NCBI GenBank assembly: GCA_963803085.1 | Contig: CAWDLE010000014.1 | Location: 124,001-188,000 of the forward strand | Direction of reading: 5' to 3' | Source of the DNA: JACVRW01 sp963803085 | GTDB taxonomy: Bacteria > Actinomycetota > Thermoleophilia > Solirubrobacterales > Thermoleophilaceae | Length of the DNA: 64,000 bases | Part shown: piece by piece, positions 24,742 to 33,428 of the stretch | How positions within the stretch are numbered: the first letter of the stretch is position 1 | Layout: each line of letters begins with the position of its first letter | Made by a program: the position numbers and the translations under genes | Notes under the pieces: model-generated | Databases searched by the model: none | Told to the model about the DNA's origin: nothing | What the model saw: only the letters and a program-made list of their open reading frames with translations

Positions 24742-25616
24742 TGGCGGAGCGCTTCTCCCGCGACAGCATGCGCCTCGGCGGCATCCTCACCGCGATGGTC
24801 ACCCCGTTCGACTCGGAGGGCCGTCTCGACGAGAACGCCGCCGTGCGGCTCATCCACCACCTGTTGGCGAACGGATCCGACGGGCTCGTGCTCGCCGGCA
24901 GCACCGGCGAGGGCGCCACGCTCACCGACGAGGAGAAGGTCCGCCTCTGGGAGATCGGGGTGGCGGAGTCCGGCGACGCTCCGATCATCGCGGGCACCGG
25001 CACATATGACACTCGCCACTCCGTGGAGCTCACCGAGCGCGCCCACGAGGTCGGCGTGGACGCCATGCTGGTGGTCACGCCCTACTACGTGCGGCCGAAC
25101 CGCCGCGGCATCCGCGCGCACTACGAGGCCGTCGCAGCCGCCACCGACCGCCCGATCGTGCTCTACAACATTCCGAGCCGGACGGCCACGGACATGCCGA
25201 ACGACCTTCTCGCCGAGCTGGCCGAGATCGACAACGTCGCGGCCGTGAAGCAGGCCCGCTACGAGGACATGGCGCCGATCGATGGCATGGACCTGCTGGC
25301 GGGCAACGATGACGTGCTCGCCGAGGTGATGGACATGGGCGGCACCGGCGGCATCCTGGTGGCCTCGCACCTTGTCGGCCGCGAGATGCGGCAGATCATC
25401 GACGAGCCCGACCGCCGGCACGACATCGAGGACGGGCTGCGCGACCTCTACAAGGCGCTGACCGTGACCGTGAATCCGATTCCGATCAAGACCGCCGTGA
25501 ACATGGTCGGCCTGGAGGCCGGGGGGCTGCGGCTACCGCTCGTGGCCGCCACCGAGGAAGAGCGCGCGGTGATCCGCGAGGCGCTCGAGCGGCACAAGCT
25601 GCTCGCCGCGGTTTGA
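24741..25616 (+). CDS. dapA: 4-hydroxy-tetrahydrodipicolinate synthase
   Basis: 291 aa, GTG start sharing one base with the preceding stop. GSTGEGATL (53-61) binds substrate; Tyr142 in LYNIPSRTATDM and the Schiff-base Lys170 in AAVKQAR are in place. It condenses pyruvate with aspartate semialdehyde, the first committed DAP/lysine step. The dapA-rnj order is widespread in actinobacteria. It overlaps rnj by TTGA. Confidence 0.95.
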   Translation: MAERFSRDSMRLGGILTAMVTPFDSEGRLDENAAVRLIHHLLANGSDGLVLAGSTGEGATLTDEEKVRLWEIGVAESGDAPIIAGTGTYDTRHSVELTERAHEVGVDAMLVVTPYYVRPNRRGIRAHYEAVAAATDRPIVLYNIPSRTATDMPNDLLAELAEIDNVAAVKQARYEDMAPIDGMDLLAGNDDVLAEVMDMGGTGGILVASHLVGREMRQIIDEPDRRHDIEDGLRDLYKALTVTVNPIPIKTAVNMVGLEAGGLRLPLVAATEEERAVIREALERHKLLAAV

Positions 25617-27277
25617 GTCCGAGCACGCTCCGCGTCCTGCCGCTCGGCGGGCTCGGCGAGATCGGCAAGAACATGATGGTCGTCGAGTACGACGGCCGCA
25701 TCGTGGTGGTCGACACCGGCCTCATGTTCCCGACGCCGGACCAGCTCGGCATCGACCTGGTGCTGCCGGACTTCACCTACCTGCGCGAGCGCGCGGACGA
25801 CATCGACGCGATCGTGCTCACGCACGGGCACGAGGACCACGTGGGCGCGCTGCCATTCGTGCTTCGCGAGCTGGACACCGTCCCACCGGTCTACGGCGGC
25901 CCGCTCACCGCGGCGATGGTGCGCTCGAAACTCGACGAGCACCGGCTCAAGGACGTAGCGGTGGAGGACGTGCTGGCCGGCCAGAGCTTCAACGCCGGGC
26001 CGTTCTCGATCGAAATGGTGAAGATGGCCCACTCGATCCCCGACGCCTTCGCCGTGGCGATCACGATGGAGCTCGGCACGATGCTGATGACGGGCGACTA
26101 CAAGTTCGACCAGACGCCCGTGGACGGCGTGCCCGCGGACGTCTCGAGGCTCGCCGAGCTCGGCCGCGAGCGGCTGCTGCTCCTCTGTGGCGACTCGACC
26201 AACGCCGACCGCCCCGGCGTGTCGCTGTCCGAGTCGAGCGTGGGGCCGCGCCTGGAGGAGGTCTTCGCCCGCTGCCAGGGCCGCATCATCGTCACCTGCT
26301 TCGCCTCGAACATCCACCGCGTCCAGCAGGTGGTGGATGCCGCGGCCACCGTGAACCGGCGCGTCTCGCTGATCGGCCGCTCGATGCGCAAGAACACGAA
26401 CATCGGCCGGATGCTCGGTCACATCGACATCCCGGACGGGCTGCTCGTGGGCCCGAAGGAGATCGAGGACTTCCCGGACCACAAGCTCGTGATCATCTCC
26501 ACGGGATCCCAGGGCGAGCCGCTCTCGGCACTGCGCCGGATGGCCCACGGCGATCACCCGAACGTGGACCTCCACGACGGCGACACCGTGATCTTCTCGG
26601 CAACCGCGATCCCGGGGAACGAGCGAGCGGTGAACGAGACGATCGACCGCATCTACAGGCTCGGAGCGAGGGTGATCACCGCGGCCGACGTTCCCGTGCA
26701 CGCGTCCGGCCACGGCTACGCGGAAGAGCTGAAGCTGATGCTCAACCTCACGAAGCCGCACTACGTGATGCCGGTGCACGGCGACCACAAGCGCCTGCGC
26801 CTGCACGCGGAGCTCGCGGAGGCCGTGGGGATCCCGCCGAAGTCGATCTTCCGCGGCGAGAACGGGCTTCCGCTCGAGATCGACTCGTCAGGCGCCCGCT
26901 GGGGCGAGCGTGAGCAGGCCGGGCTCATCTTCGTGGACGGGATGGAGGTGGGCGACATCGAGGACGTGGCCCTGCGCGACCGCCGGATGCTGTCGGCGGA
27001 CGGCATCTTCATCGTGGTGGCGACGATCTCGGAGCAGGACGGCCGCTCGGTCGTCCCGCCGGAGATCATCTTCCGCGGCGTGCCCTTCGCCGACGAGGCC
27101 GACGGCTTCGTCGGCGAGCTGCGCGTGGCGGTCGACAAGTCGCTCGCTCATTCGGCCGAGGAGGAGATCTCGGAGATCGACCTCCTCCAGGACCACCTGC
27201 ACGACGACATCGCCGAGTTCGTCTACGACCGCCTCAAGCGGCGGCCGATGATCCTGCCTGTGGTCGTCGAGGTCTAG
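25613..27277 (+). CDS. rnj: Ribonuclease J
   Basis: 554 aa. The metallo-beta-lactamase motif HGHEDH is at residues 71-76; MLMTGDYKFDQTP gives the downstream ligand, and the beta-CASP part shows CFASNIHRVQQ and PVHGDHKRL. It has 5'-to-3' exonuclease and endonuclease activity on RNA. The TTG start (25613) overlaps the dapA TGA. The stop shares CTAG with a leftward repeat-protein gene. Confidence 0.95.
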   Translation: MSPSTLRVLPLGGLGEIGKNMMVVEYDGRIVVVDTGLMFPTPDQLGIDLVLPDFTYLRERADDIDAIVLTHGHEDHVGALPFVLRELDTVPPVYGGPLTAAMVRSKLDEHRLKDVAVEDVLAGQSFNAGPFSIEMVKMAHSIPDAFAVAITMELGTMLMTGDYKFDQTPVDGVPADVSRLAELGRERLLLLCGDSTNADRPGVSLSESSVGPRLEEVFARCQGRIIVTCFASNIHRVQQVVDAAATVNRRVSLIGRSMRKNTNIGRMLGHIDIPDGLLVGPKEIEDFPDHKLVIISTGSQGEPLSALRRMAHGDHPNVDLHDGDTVIFSATAIPGNERAVNETIDRIYRLGARVITAADVPVHASGHGYAEELKLMLNLTKPHYVMPVHGDHKRLRLHAELAEAVGIPPKSIFRGENGLPLEIDSSGARWGEREQAGLIFVDGMEVGDIEDVALRDRRMLSADGIFIVVATISEQDGRSVVPPEIIFRGVPFADEADGFVGELRVAVDKSLAHSAEEEISEIDLLQDHLHDDIAEFVYDRLKRRPMILPVVVEV

Positions 27278-28024
27278 CCCTGTAGGGCCAGCGAGCCGTG
27301 GAAGCTGCAGGAGCCGGCGCCGGCGGCGTCGCGGATACAGCGCCGACTGCCCCGCTGAAGCCCTTGCCGCTCGGCGCGAAGGCGGAGACGCTGCGACGCC
27401 GTACGCCGGGCTGGTCATCCCGGCGGCCAGAATCCGCGCATCTGGACGGGGCTATCCGCGATGTCGAGGTCCGGCTCCTGGAAGCCGCTGTCGGTCGTGC
27501 CCCGAGGCGGCTCGTGCCCGCTCCGGCCGAGTCGTTCTCGGTCGTGGAGACCGTCAGCCTGGCGTCCGAGTCCCTGCGGCGCACTCGCCCGACAGCGTCA
27601 GCGGACCGTGCGTGGCCAGGGTCACGGGCGGCGCACCCTCGGCGAGCGTGGTCTGGGGGATGATCTTGAGGGTGTTCACGCCCCCTGCCGTTGTGGCGGA
27701 GTCGGCGGTGCCCGCGCTCGGGACCTTCCCGAGCGTGTCCTCCTTGACGTCCTCGCCGGTCAGCGTGTTGAGCGCGATGTCGCGGCCCTGGACGGTGCTG
27801 TTGCGGATGTCGATCCCGCGCACCTCGTTGTTGCGCAGGTCGCGCGTGCGGATCTGGTTGTTCCGGATGTCGAGGCTGCGGATCTCGTTGTTCTTGATCT
27901 CGCGGCTGTCGATGAAGCCGGTCGCGACGCCGTAGGACACGCCGCTCAGGGACACGAACAGGGCGATCATCGAGATGACCAGGGCCGGCGAGGGACGCCG
28001 GCGCAGGATCGACTTCACGGTCAC
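27274..28024 (-). pseudogene. Frameshifted short-repeat surface-type protein
   Basis: The intact first part (27554-28024, 156 aa) has a basic N-terminus, one TM helix (ALVISMIALFVSLSGVSYGV) and about seven short repeats of the form IxNNxIRSxDI. Family members of this type in Thermoleophilia continue into a C-terminal domain. Here the frame stops after LSGECAAGTRTPG, but the other frames continue with plausible protein: VSTTENDSAGAGT, TDSGFQEPDLDIADSP and finally CSFHGSLALQG ending in a TAG at 27274 that shares CTAG with rnj. Several indels, or sequencing errors, separate the pieces. Probably a membrane-anchored extracellular protein. Confidence 0.6.
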
Positions 28025-29511
28025 TACTCCTTCGAGGTCTCGGGTACCTGCCTTGGCTGCACCAACACGCTAGCGCCGGAATCGGAGCGGGTAGCGTCGG
28101 CCGCCGGAAGGGTTACAACGAAGCGCGCGCCGCCGCCCTCGGCGTCGCCGAGCTCCACGCGGCCCTGGTGGGCGTCCGTCACGGCCTGGACGATCGCCAG
28201 CCCGAGGCCGCTGCTGCCCTGGGGCGCCGCGTCGCCGTCGCCGCGTGCGAAGCGCTCGAACACCCGCTCGCGCATGTCACGGGGCACGCCGGGCCCGCGG
28301 TCGGCCACCTCAAGAACCGCGTGGGGTCCGTCGCGGCGCACCGACACCGTCACGGGCGTGCCGGGCGGCGTGTGGATCAGAGCGTTCTCGATCAGGTTGC
28401 CGGCGAGGCGGTGAAGATCGTCGGCTACCCCGTTCACCATCACCGGGCCGGGCAAGTCGAGCGAGAGTGGGTGCTCGGCGGAAAGGGCCGCCGCCTCGCG
28501 GGCCGCCTCGGCGGCCACGGCTGCGAGGTCCACGGGACCGCTCGGCAGTTCGCGGCCAGCGTCGGCGCGGGCGAGCAGCAGCAGGTCGCCCACGAGACGC
28601 CGCATGCGGCGCGACGAGCGCAGAGCCGAGTCCGCCATGTCGCGCTGCTCGCCGGCGAGCTCCGTCTCGAGCAGCTCGAGGTTCGCCAGGATGCTGGTGA
28701 GGGGGGTCCGCAGCTCGTGTGACGCGTCCGCCACGAACTTCCGCTGGCGCGCCAGCGTGGCCTCGGTCTCCCCGCGCGCGGCGCTGAGCTCGCCGAGCAT
28801 GTCCTCGAAGGTGTTCGCGAGGTCGGAGACCTCGTCATTCGCGCGCGACTTCGGCAGCGTGATGTCTGGGTCGCGGGTGCGTGCGACCTCGCGAGCGGCA
28901 CGCGTGAGCCCGGCGATCGGCCTCATCGCGCGCTTTGCCACCAGGAGGCCGCCGAGGAAGGCCAGGAGCGTGCCGCCCAGGACGCCGAGCCCAAGGAAGA
29001 GCCGTACGCGGTTCACGGTGTTCTGGATGCTGCCCTCCGGCTTCGCGTACTGGACGTAGCCAATCGGCTGTGCGACCGGCTGCCCGAGGTCGAAGGGCGA
29101 GGCTGAGCGCGGGGGCCCGGGGACCACGAGCTCGCGGGACGTCACGCGAAGGTCACCGATGTCGGTGACTCCGCCGATGCTGATCGGCGGACCCAGGTTC
29201 ACAGCGGGATCGCTTGCCCAGACTGGGATGTTGGAGGTATCGACGACGCGCACGATCGCGTCGCCAGCGGCGAAGCCACGCAGCGTGTTCGTGTCGGACG
29301 CGCTCAGCTCGATGCTGCCGTCGCTTGCCTGCTGGAGCGTGATGCGATCCTGAAGGTCGCCCGCGTTCGCTCGCAACTCGTCGTCGAACCCACCGACGAT
29401 GCGCCGCTCGGCCACCGTGCCCACGACCACGGCGAACAGGCAGAGGATCACGAAGGTGAGCGCCGCGCTCAGCACCGCCACCTTCAGCTTCACGGGCAGC
29501 CGGGTCCTCAT
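28024..29511 (-). CDS. Sensor histidine kinase (OmpR-partner type)
   Basis: 495 aa. TM1 is near residues 10-34, an extracellular sensor domain of about 135 residues follows, TM2 is near 170-192, then a HAMP linker (RPIAGLTRAAREVARTRDPD). The H-box DASHELRTPL has the phospho-His265; the N-box is NLIENALIHTP, with G-boxes VADRGPGVP and GSSGLGLAIVQAV. It senses an unknown extracellular signal. The start overlaps the response regulator stop by ATGA. Confidence 0.92.
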   Translation of the reverse strand: MRTRLPVKLKVAVLSAALTFVILCLFAVVVGTVAERRIVGGFDDELRANAGDLQDRITLQQASDGSIELSASDTNTLRGFAAGDAIVRVVDTSNIPVWASDPAVNLGPPISIGGVTDIGDLRVTSRELVVPGPPRSASPFDLGQPVAQPIGYVQYAKPEGSIQNTVNRVRLFLGLGVLGGTLLAFLGGLLVAKRAMRPIAGLTRAAREVARTRDPDITLPKSRANDEVSDLANTFEDMLGELSAARGETEATLARQRKFVADASHELRTPLTSILANLELLETELAGEQRDMADSALRSSRRMRRLVGDLLLLARADAGRELPSGPVDLAAVAAEAAREAAALSAEHPLSLDLPGPVMVNGVADDLHRLAGNLIENALIHTPPGTPVTVSVRRDGPHAVLEVADRGPGVPRDMRERVFERFARGDGDAAPQGSSGLGLAIVQAVTDAHQGRVELGDAEGGGARFVVTLPAADATRSDSGASVLVQPRQVPETSKE

Positions 29512-30188
29512 GGCTCCCTCAGCACGTAGCCCGCGCCCCGCATCGTGTGCAGCACGCGCGGCTCGCCACCTGCCTCGAGCTTGCGGCGCAGGTTCGAGAT
29601 GAACACGTCCACGGTGTTGGTCTCGGCAAACGGGTGGTAGCCCCAGACCTCGTCGAGCAGCGCCTGGCGCGAAACGACGATGCGCTCATTTCGCATCAGG
29701 TGCTCGAGCAGCTCGAACTCACGCGCGGTCAGCTCGAGCGCCCGATCGCCGCGGAACACCTCGCGGCTGTCGGGGTTGAGGCGAAGGTCGCCCACCTCCA
29801 TGAATGCGCTCCCGCGCGGCGGGCGCCGCCGCAGAAGCGCACGGATGCGAGCGAGCAGCTCGTCTCGCTCGAAGGGCTTGACCAGGTAGTCGTCCGCGCC
29901 CGAGTCGAGGCCCTCCACGCGCGCGTCGAGTGCGTCGCGAGCGGTGAGCATGAGGATCGGGACGTCGTTCTCGGCGCGCATCCGCCGCGCAACCTCCATG
30001 CCGTCGAGCTTGGGCAGCCCGAGATCGAGGACCACCGCGTCGGGCTCGAACACGTCCGACACGTGGAGCGCTTCCACGCCATCGCCCGCCACGCGCACCT
30101 CGTAACCCTCCTTGTCGAGGGAACGACGAAGCACGCCGGCGATGTCGGCGTCGTCCTCGACCACGAGCACACGCGGGCGTCCGCTCAT
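29508..30188 (-). CDS. OmpR/PhoB-family response regulator
   Basis: 226 aa from the ATG at 30186-30188, chosen because TACCAT lies 7 bp upstream (30196-30201) and VLVVEDD follows directly. The receiver has the EDD acidic pair at residues 11-13, phospho-Asp55 in VLDLGLP and Lys104 in YLVKPF. The C-terminal winged helix has LTAREFELLEHLMRN and VDVFISNLRRKLE. It regulates genes in response to the adjacent kinase. Targets unknown; ftsK starts divergently 50 bp away. Confidence 0.93.
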   Translation of the reverse strand: MSGRPRVLVVEDDADIAGVLRRSLDKEGYEVRVAGDGVEALHVSDVFEPDAVVLDLGLPKLDGMEVARRMRAENDVPILMLTARDALDARVEGLDSGADDYLVKPFERDELLARIRALLRRRPPRGSAFMEVGDLRLNPDSREVFRGDRALELTAREFELLEHLMRNERIVVSRQALLDEVWGYHPFAETNTVDVFISNLRRKLEAGGEPRVLHTMRGAGYVLREP

Positions 30189-30195
30189 GCGTCCA

Positions 30196-30201
30196 ATGGT
30201 A
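30196..30201 (-). promoter_or_regulatory. Leaderless -10 element of the response regulator
   Basis: TACCAT on the minus strand, 7 bp before the ATG at 30188. It argues against the longer upstream start at 30233. Confidence 0.5.
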
Positions 30202-30238
30202 GGGAGGGTGCGGGCTTCTGCCGTCGAATGCACGCGTT

Positions 30239-32596
30239 ATGGCCAATAGCCGCCGCAGGAAGCGTCGTCGTGCCCGCACGGCCTGGATGCCGCATCTCGA
30301 GCTGCCCACGCTCGAGCAGCGCCACTGGGACCTGATCGGCCTTGGCCTTGTGGGCTTCGCCGCGTTCTTCGCCTGTGTCTTCTACCTCGGCTGGGCCGGG
30401 GGCGAGGTGGGCCAGGCGCTGGCCGACGCGATCCTGTTCATGTTCGGCGGCGTGGGCTACGGCGCGCCCGTCCTTCTGTTCGCCGCCGGGGCGCTGATCG
30501 TGATCCGCCCGATGATCCCCGCGGTCCACCCGTTCCGAACCGGCACCCTGTGCTTCGCCGCCGCGCTCATGCTCGGCCTCGCCGCCGGCTCACTCGGCCT
30601 CGGCCCGGGCGACACGCCGCGCGACGGCTTCCTGGACGCCTGGTACCTCGAGCATCACGGCGGTCTCGTGGGCGAGTCATTGTTCTGGGCCTCGGCCAAG
30701 CTGTTCTCGACCGCCGGGTCGCACATCCTGTTCACGTTCCTGCTGCTGGCCGGCATCCTGCTGCTCACCGGAGCGTCGATCGCCGGGATCGTGACCGCCA
30801 CGCGCGACGCCGCGGCCACCACCACCGAGCGCGTGCGCCGCACCACCGCGACGGTGCGCGTCCCCTACGAGCCGATGCCCGCGATCGCGCCGCCCGAGCC
30901 CGACGACCGCGAGCCGGTGGTCCGGGCGACGCACGTGGAGATGCCGGTAACGGACGAGTTCGACGAGTACGAGCCGGAGTCCGAGCCCGACTACGACGAC
31001 GACGAGGGGTCAGACCCCTTGAGTGCCCCCGACTCAGGGGGTCTGACCCCCGAAGTCGAGGAGACTGAGATCGAGGAGCCTGAGCTCACGCCGATGGGCA
31101 ATCGCCGCTCGCCGGTCACCGAGTCCGATGACATCGACTACCGGATGCCGAAGCTGTCGTTCCTGAAGCGCGCCAACGGCGCCCAGAAGCTCGACACGAA
31201 GGGAATCGAGCGGACGGGGGCGCAGCTCGTGGAGGCGCTCAGCCACTTCAACGTGGAGGCGCGCCTCGTCGGGACCGTGAGCGGCCCGCACGTGACCCGC
31301 TACGAGCTGCGCCTCGCGCCGGGCATCAAGATGTCGAAGGTCGCCACCTTGAAGGACGACCTCGCCTACGCGCTCGCGGCCGAGCAGGTGCGCATCCTGG
31401 CGCCGATCCCCGGCAAGCAGGCCGTGGGAGTGGAGGTGCCGAACCGCGTGCGCACGATGGTGCACCTCGGCGACGTGTTCCAGGACGCGCCGAAGGGCTG
31501 GTCGCCTCTGTCCGTCTGGCTCGGCAAGGACATCGCCGGCAAGGCCATCGGCACGGACCTCGCCAAGCAGCCTCACATCCTGATCGCGGGAACCACGGGC
31601 TCCGGTAAGTCCGGCTGCGTGAACTCGATGCTGTCGAGCGTGCTGCTGCACGCGTCGCCCAACGAGGTCCGGCTGGTGCTCGTGGACCCGAAGCGCGTGG
31701 AGCTCAACCACTACGAGGGCATTCCGCACCTGCTCACGCCGGTGGTCACCTCGCCGCGCCTCGCGGCGAACGTGCTCAGCAACCTGATCAAGGAGATGGA
31801 GGAGCGCTACGGCGTAATGAGCCGCTCCAAGACGCGCAACCTCGTGGAGCTGAACCGCGTGCGCATGCGCGCCGGCGAGGCGCCGCTGCCGTACATCCTG
31901 TGCGTGATCGACGAGCTCGCCGACCTGATGATGGTCGCGCCGGCGGACGTGGAGGACTCGATCATCCGCCTGGCGCAGAAGTCGCGCGCGGTCGGGATCC
32001 ACCTGGTGCTGGCCACCCAGCGCCCGAGCGCGGACGTGATCACCGGCATGATCAAGGCGAACGTGCCCGCGCGCATCGCCTTCGCGGTGTCCTCGCAGAC
32101 AGACTCGCGCGTGATCCTCGACCAGAACGGCGCCGAGTCGCTGCTCGGCCAGGGAGACATGCTCTTCCGCCCCGCCGGCGAGTCGCGCACGGCCCGGATC
32201 CAGGGCGCGTTCATCGCCGAGGAGGAGATCGAGCGGCTCACCGATCACTGGCGCAAGCAGGGCGAGCCGGAGCTCCAGGAGGAGTTGCTCGAGGCGGTCG
32301 AGCCCGAGGAGAGCGACGGCCCGGACGGCGACTTCGACCCGGATCAGGACGATCTGCTCGGCGACGCGATCGCCACCGTGGTGCAGATGGGCACGGCCTC
32401 GACCTCGATGTTGCAGCGCCGGATGCGCGTGGGCTACACCCGCGCGGGCCGCCTCATCGACATGATGGAGCGGCGCGGCGTGATCTCCGGGTACGAGGGC
32501 TCGAAGGCGCGCCAGGTGCTGATCACCGAGGCGGATCTGCCGCGGGTTCTCGAGAACCTCGGTGAGCCAGCAGTTGCGGGACCCGTCGAGGACTAA
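30239..32596 (+). CDS. ftsK: DNA translocase FtsK
   Basis: 785 aa. A basic N-terminus is followed by four TM helices (about 32-190), an acidic linker, the alpha/beta motor with Walker A GTTGSGKS near 449-456 and Walker B CVIDELADLMM, and a C-terminal gamma winged helix (TASTSMLQRRMRVGYTRAGR) that reads KOPS-like sites. It pumps chromosome termini through the closing septum. Residues about 256-271 are encoded by an inverted pair of GGGGTCTGACCCC-type palindromes, so the linker sequence itself carries a repeat element. No Shine-Dalgarno is obvious. Confidence 0.95.
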   Translation: MANSRRRKRRRARTAWMPHLELPTLEQRHWDLIGLGLVGFAAFFACVFYLGWAGGEVGQALADAILFMFGGVGYGAPVLLFAAGALIVIRPMIPAVHPFRTGTLCFAAALMLGLAAGSLGLGPGDTPRDGFLDAWYLEHHGGLVGESLFWASAKLFSTAGSHILFTFLLLAGILLLTGASIAGIVTATRDAAATTTERVRRTTATVRVPYEPMPAIAPPEPDDREPVVRATHVEMPVTDEFDEYEPESEPDYDDDEGSDPLSAPDSGGLTPEVEETEIEEPELTPMGNRRSPVTESDDIDYRMPKLSFLKRANGAQKLDTKGIERTGAQLVEALSHFNVEARLVGTVSGPHVTRYELRLAPGIKMSKVATLKDDLAYALAAEQVRILAPIPGKQAVGVEVPNRVRTMVHLGDVFQDAPKGWSPLSVWLGKDIAGKAIGTDLAKQPHILIAGTTGSGKSGCVNSMLSSVLLHASPNEVRLVLVDPKRVELNHYEGIPHLLTPVVTSPRLAANVLSNLIKEMEERYGVMSRSKTRNLVELNRVRMRAGEAPLPYILCVIDELADLMMVAPADVEDSIIRLAQKSRAVGIHLVLATQRPSADVITGMIKANVPARIAFAVSSQTDSRVILDQNGAESLLGQGDMLFRPAGESRTARIQGAFIAEEEIERLTDHWRKQGEPELQEELLEAVEPEESDGPDGDFDPDQDDLLGDAIATVVQMGTASTSMLQRRMRVGYTRAGRLIDMMERRGVISGYEGSKARQVLITEADLPRVLENLGEPAVAGPVED
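31005..31051. repeat. Inverted pair of GGGGTCTGACCCC palindromic elements inside ftsK
   Basis: AGGGGTCAGACCCCTT (31005-31020) and GACTCAGGGGGTCTGACCCC (31031-31050) are two copies of one element in opposite orientation, separated by 10 bp. They are translated in frame as part of the FtsK linker (GSDPLSAPDSGGLTPE). The same element, as a direct pair, lies between 41179 and 41232. Confidence 0.8.
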
Positions 32597-32660
32597 GAGC
32601 ATGGCGGCGCACCGGGCGCCGCCCGATGCTTGCCCCACTGCGCCTTTCGTCACACTACGG

Positions 32661-32681
32661 CGCCAATGCCGAGCATTGGCG
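32661..32681 (+). promoter_or_regulatory. Hairpin enclosing the rodZ-like start codon
   Basis: CGCCAATGC pairs perfectly with GCATTGGCG around a CGA loop; the start ATG (32666-32668) is in the left arm. No ribosome-binding sequence lies upstream. Confidence 0.6.
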
Positions 32682-33406
32682 AAACGCTGCGCGAGGCACG
32701 CATGCGGCAGCACCTCGACATCGCCGATGTCGAGGCGCGTACGAAGATTCGCGCGAAGTACCTGCGTGCACTCGAGAACGAGGAGTTCGGGATGCTGCCC
32801 GGGCCCACGTTCGTCAAGACATTCCTGCGCACGTACGCGGAGATGCTCGGGCTCGACCCGCACGTGCTTGTCGAGGAGTACCGCGCCGGCTTCGAGCGCG
32901 AGGACGAGATGGAGGCACCGCTGGGGCCGCCGGCGGTGGCGGGCCGCGACAGGCGGCACGGGCCGCGGCTCGGACCCGGTTCGCTGATCCTGCTGCTGCT
33001 GGTGGCTATCGTGGCCGCGCTGGTGGCGATCGGGCTGGCGAGCGACGACAGCGGTGACAGGGACCAGGCGTCGGCGCCTGAGACCACGCGGTCCGAGACC
33101 GAGGCCGCGCCGCCTCCTCCTAAGCCCGCGCGGCCGACGCGCGTGTCCCTGAGGGTCACGCCCGCATCGCCCACGTACATCTGCGTGGACCGCGGAGCTG
33201 GCACCCCGGTGGTGTTCGAGAACACGATCGACGGCACCGAGACGTTCCGTGGCAAGCGGCTGCGCGTGAACCTGGGCAAGCGCGACGTACAGCTGCGGAT
33301 GAACGGCAAGTCCGTGCAGGTCACGCCCGGCCCGGACCCGGTCGGCTTCGCCTTCACGCCGCGCGGGAGCCGCGAGCTCCCGATCGGCGAGCGTCCGTGC
33401 GCGTAG
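32666..33406 (+). CDS. RodZ-like membrane HTH protein
   Basis: 246 aa. The N-terminal Xre-type HTH (SIGETLREARMRQHLDIADV ... PTFVKTFLRTYAEMLGLDP) is the RodZ/HTH_25 domain. One TM helix (about 107-126) follows a basic stretch; a disordered Pro/Glu linker leads to an extracytoplasmic beta domain of about 90 residues with two cysteines. RodZ couples MreB to the wall machinery in rods; in actinobacteria the partner is unclear. The ATG at 32666 is inside a hairpin (32661-32681) and has no Shine-Dalgarno. Confidence 0.78.
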   Translation: MPSIGETLREARMRQHLDIADVEARTKIRAKYLRALENEEFGMLPGPTFVKTFLRTYAEMLGLDPHVLVEEYRAGFEREDEMEAPLGPPAVAGRDRRHGPRLGPGSLILLLLVAIVAALVAIGLASDDSGDRDQASAPETTRSETEAAPPPPKPARPTRVSLRVTPASPTYICVDRGAGTPVVFENTIDGTETFRGKRLRVNLGKRDVQLRMNGKSVQVTPGPDPVGFAFTPRGSRELPIGERPCA

Positions 33407-33414
33407 CTCGTGCG

Positions 33415-33420
33415 TAGTGT
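33415..33420 (+). promoter_or_regulatory. Leaderless -10 element of cinA
   Basis: TAGTGT, 8 bp before the GTG at 33429, no Shine-Dalgarno. Confidence 0.45.
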
Positions 33421-33428
33421 CATAGGCC

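Noticed and set aside
23490..25421. Minus-strand frame of about 640 codons from the methyltransferase into dapA
   Set aside because: It contains the DUF3052 region read in the wrong frame and mirrors dapA; composition is not protein-like.
31005..31051. CRISPR-like or tandem repeat interpretation of the palindromes in ftsK
   Set aside because: Only two copies in opposite orientation with a 10-bp gap; no spacers or cas genes.
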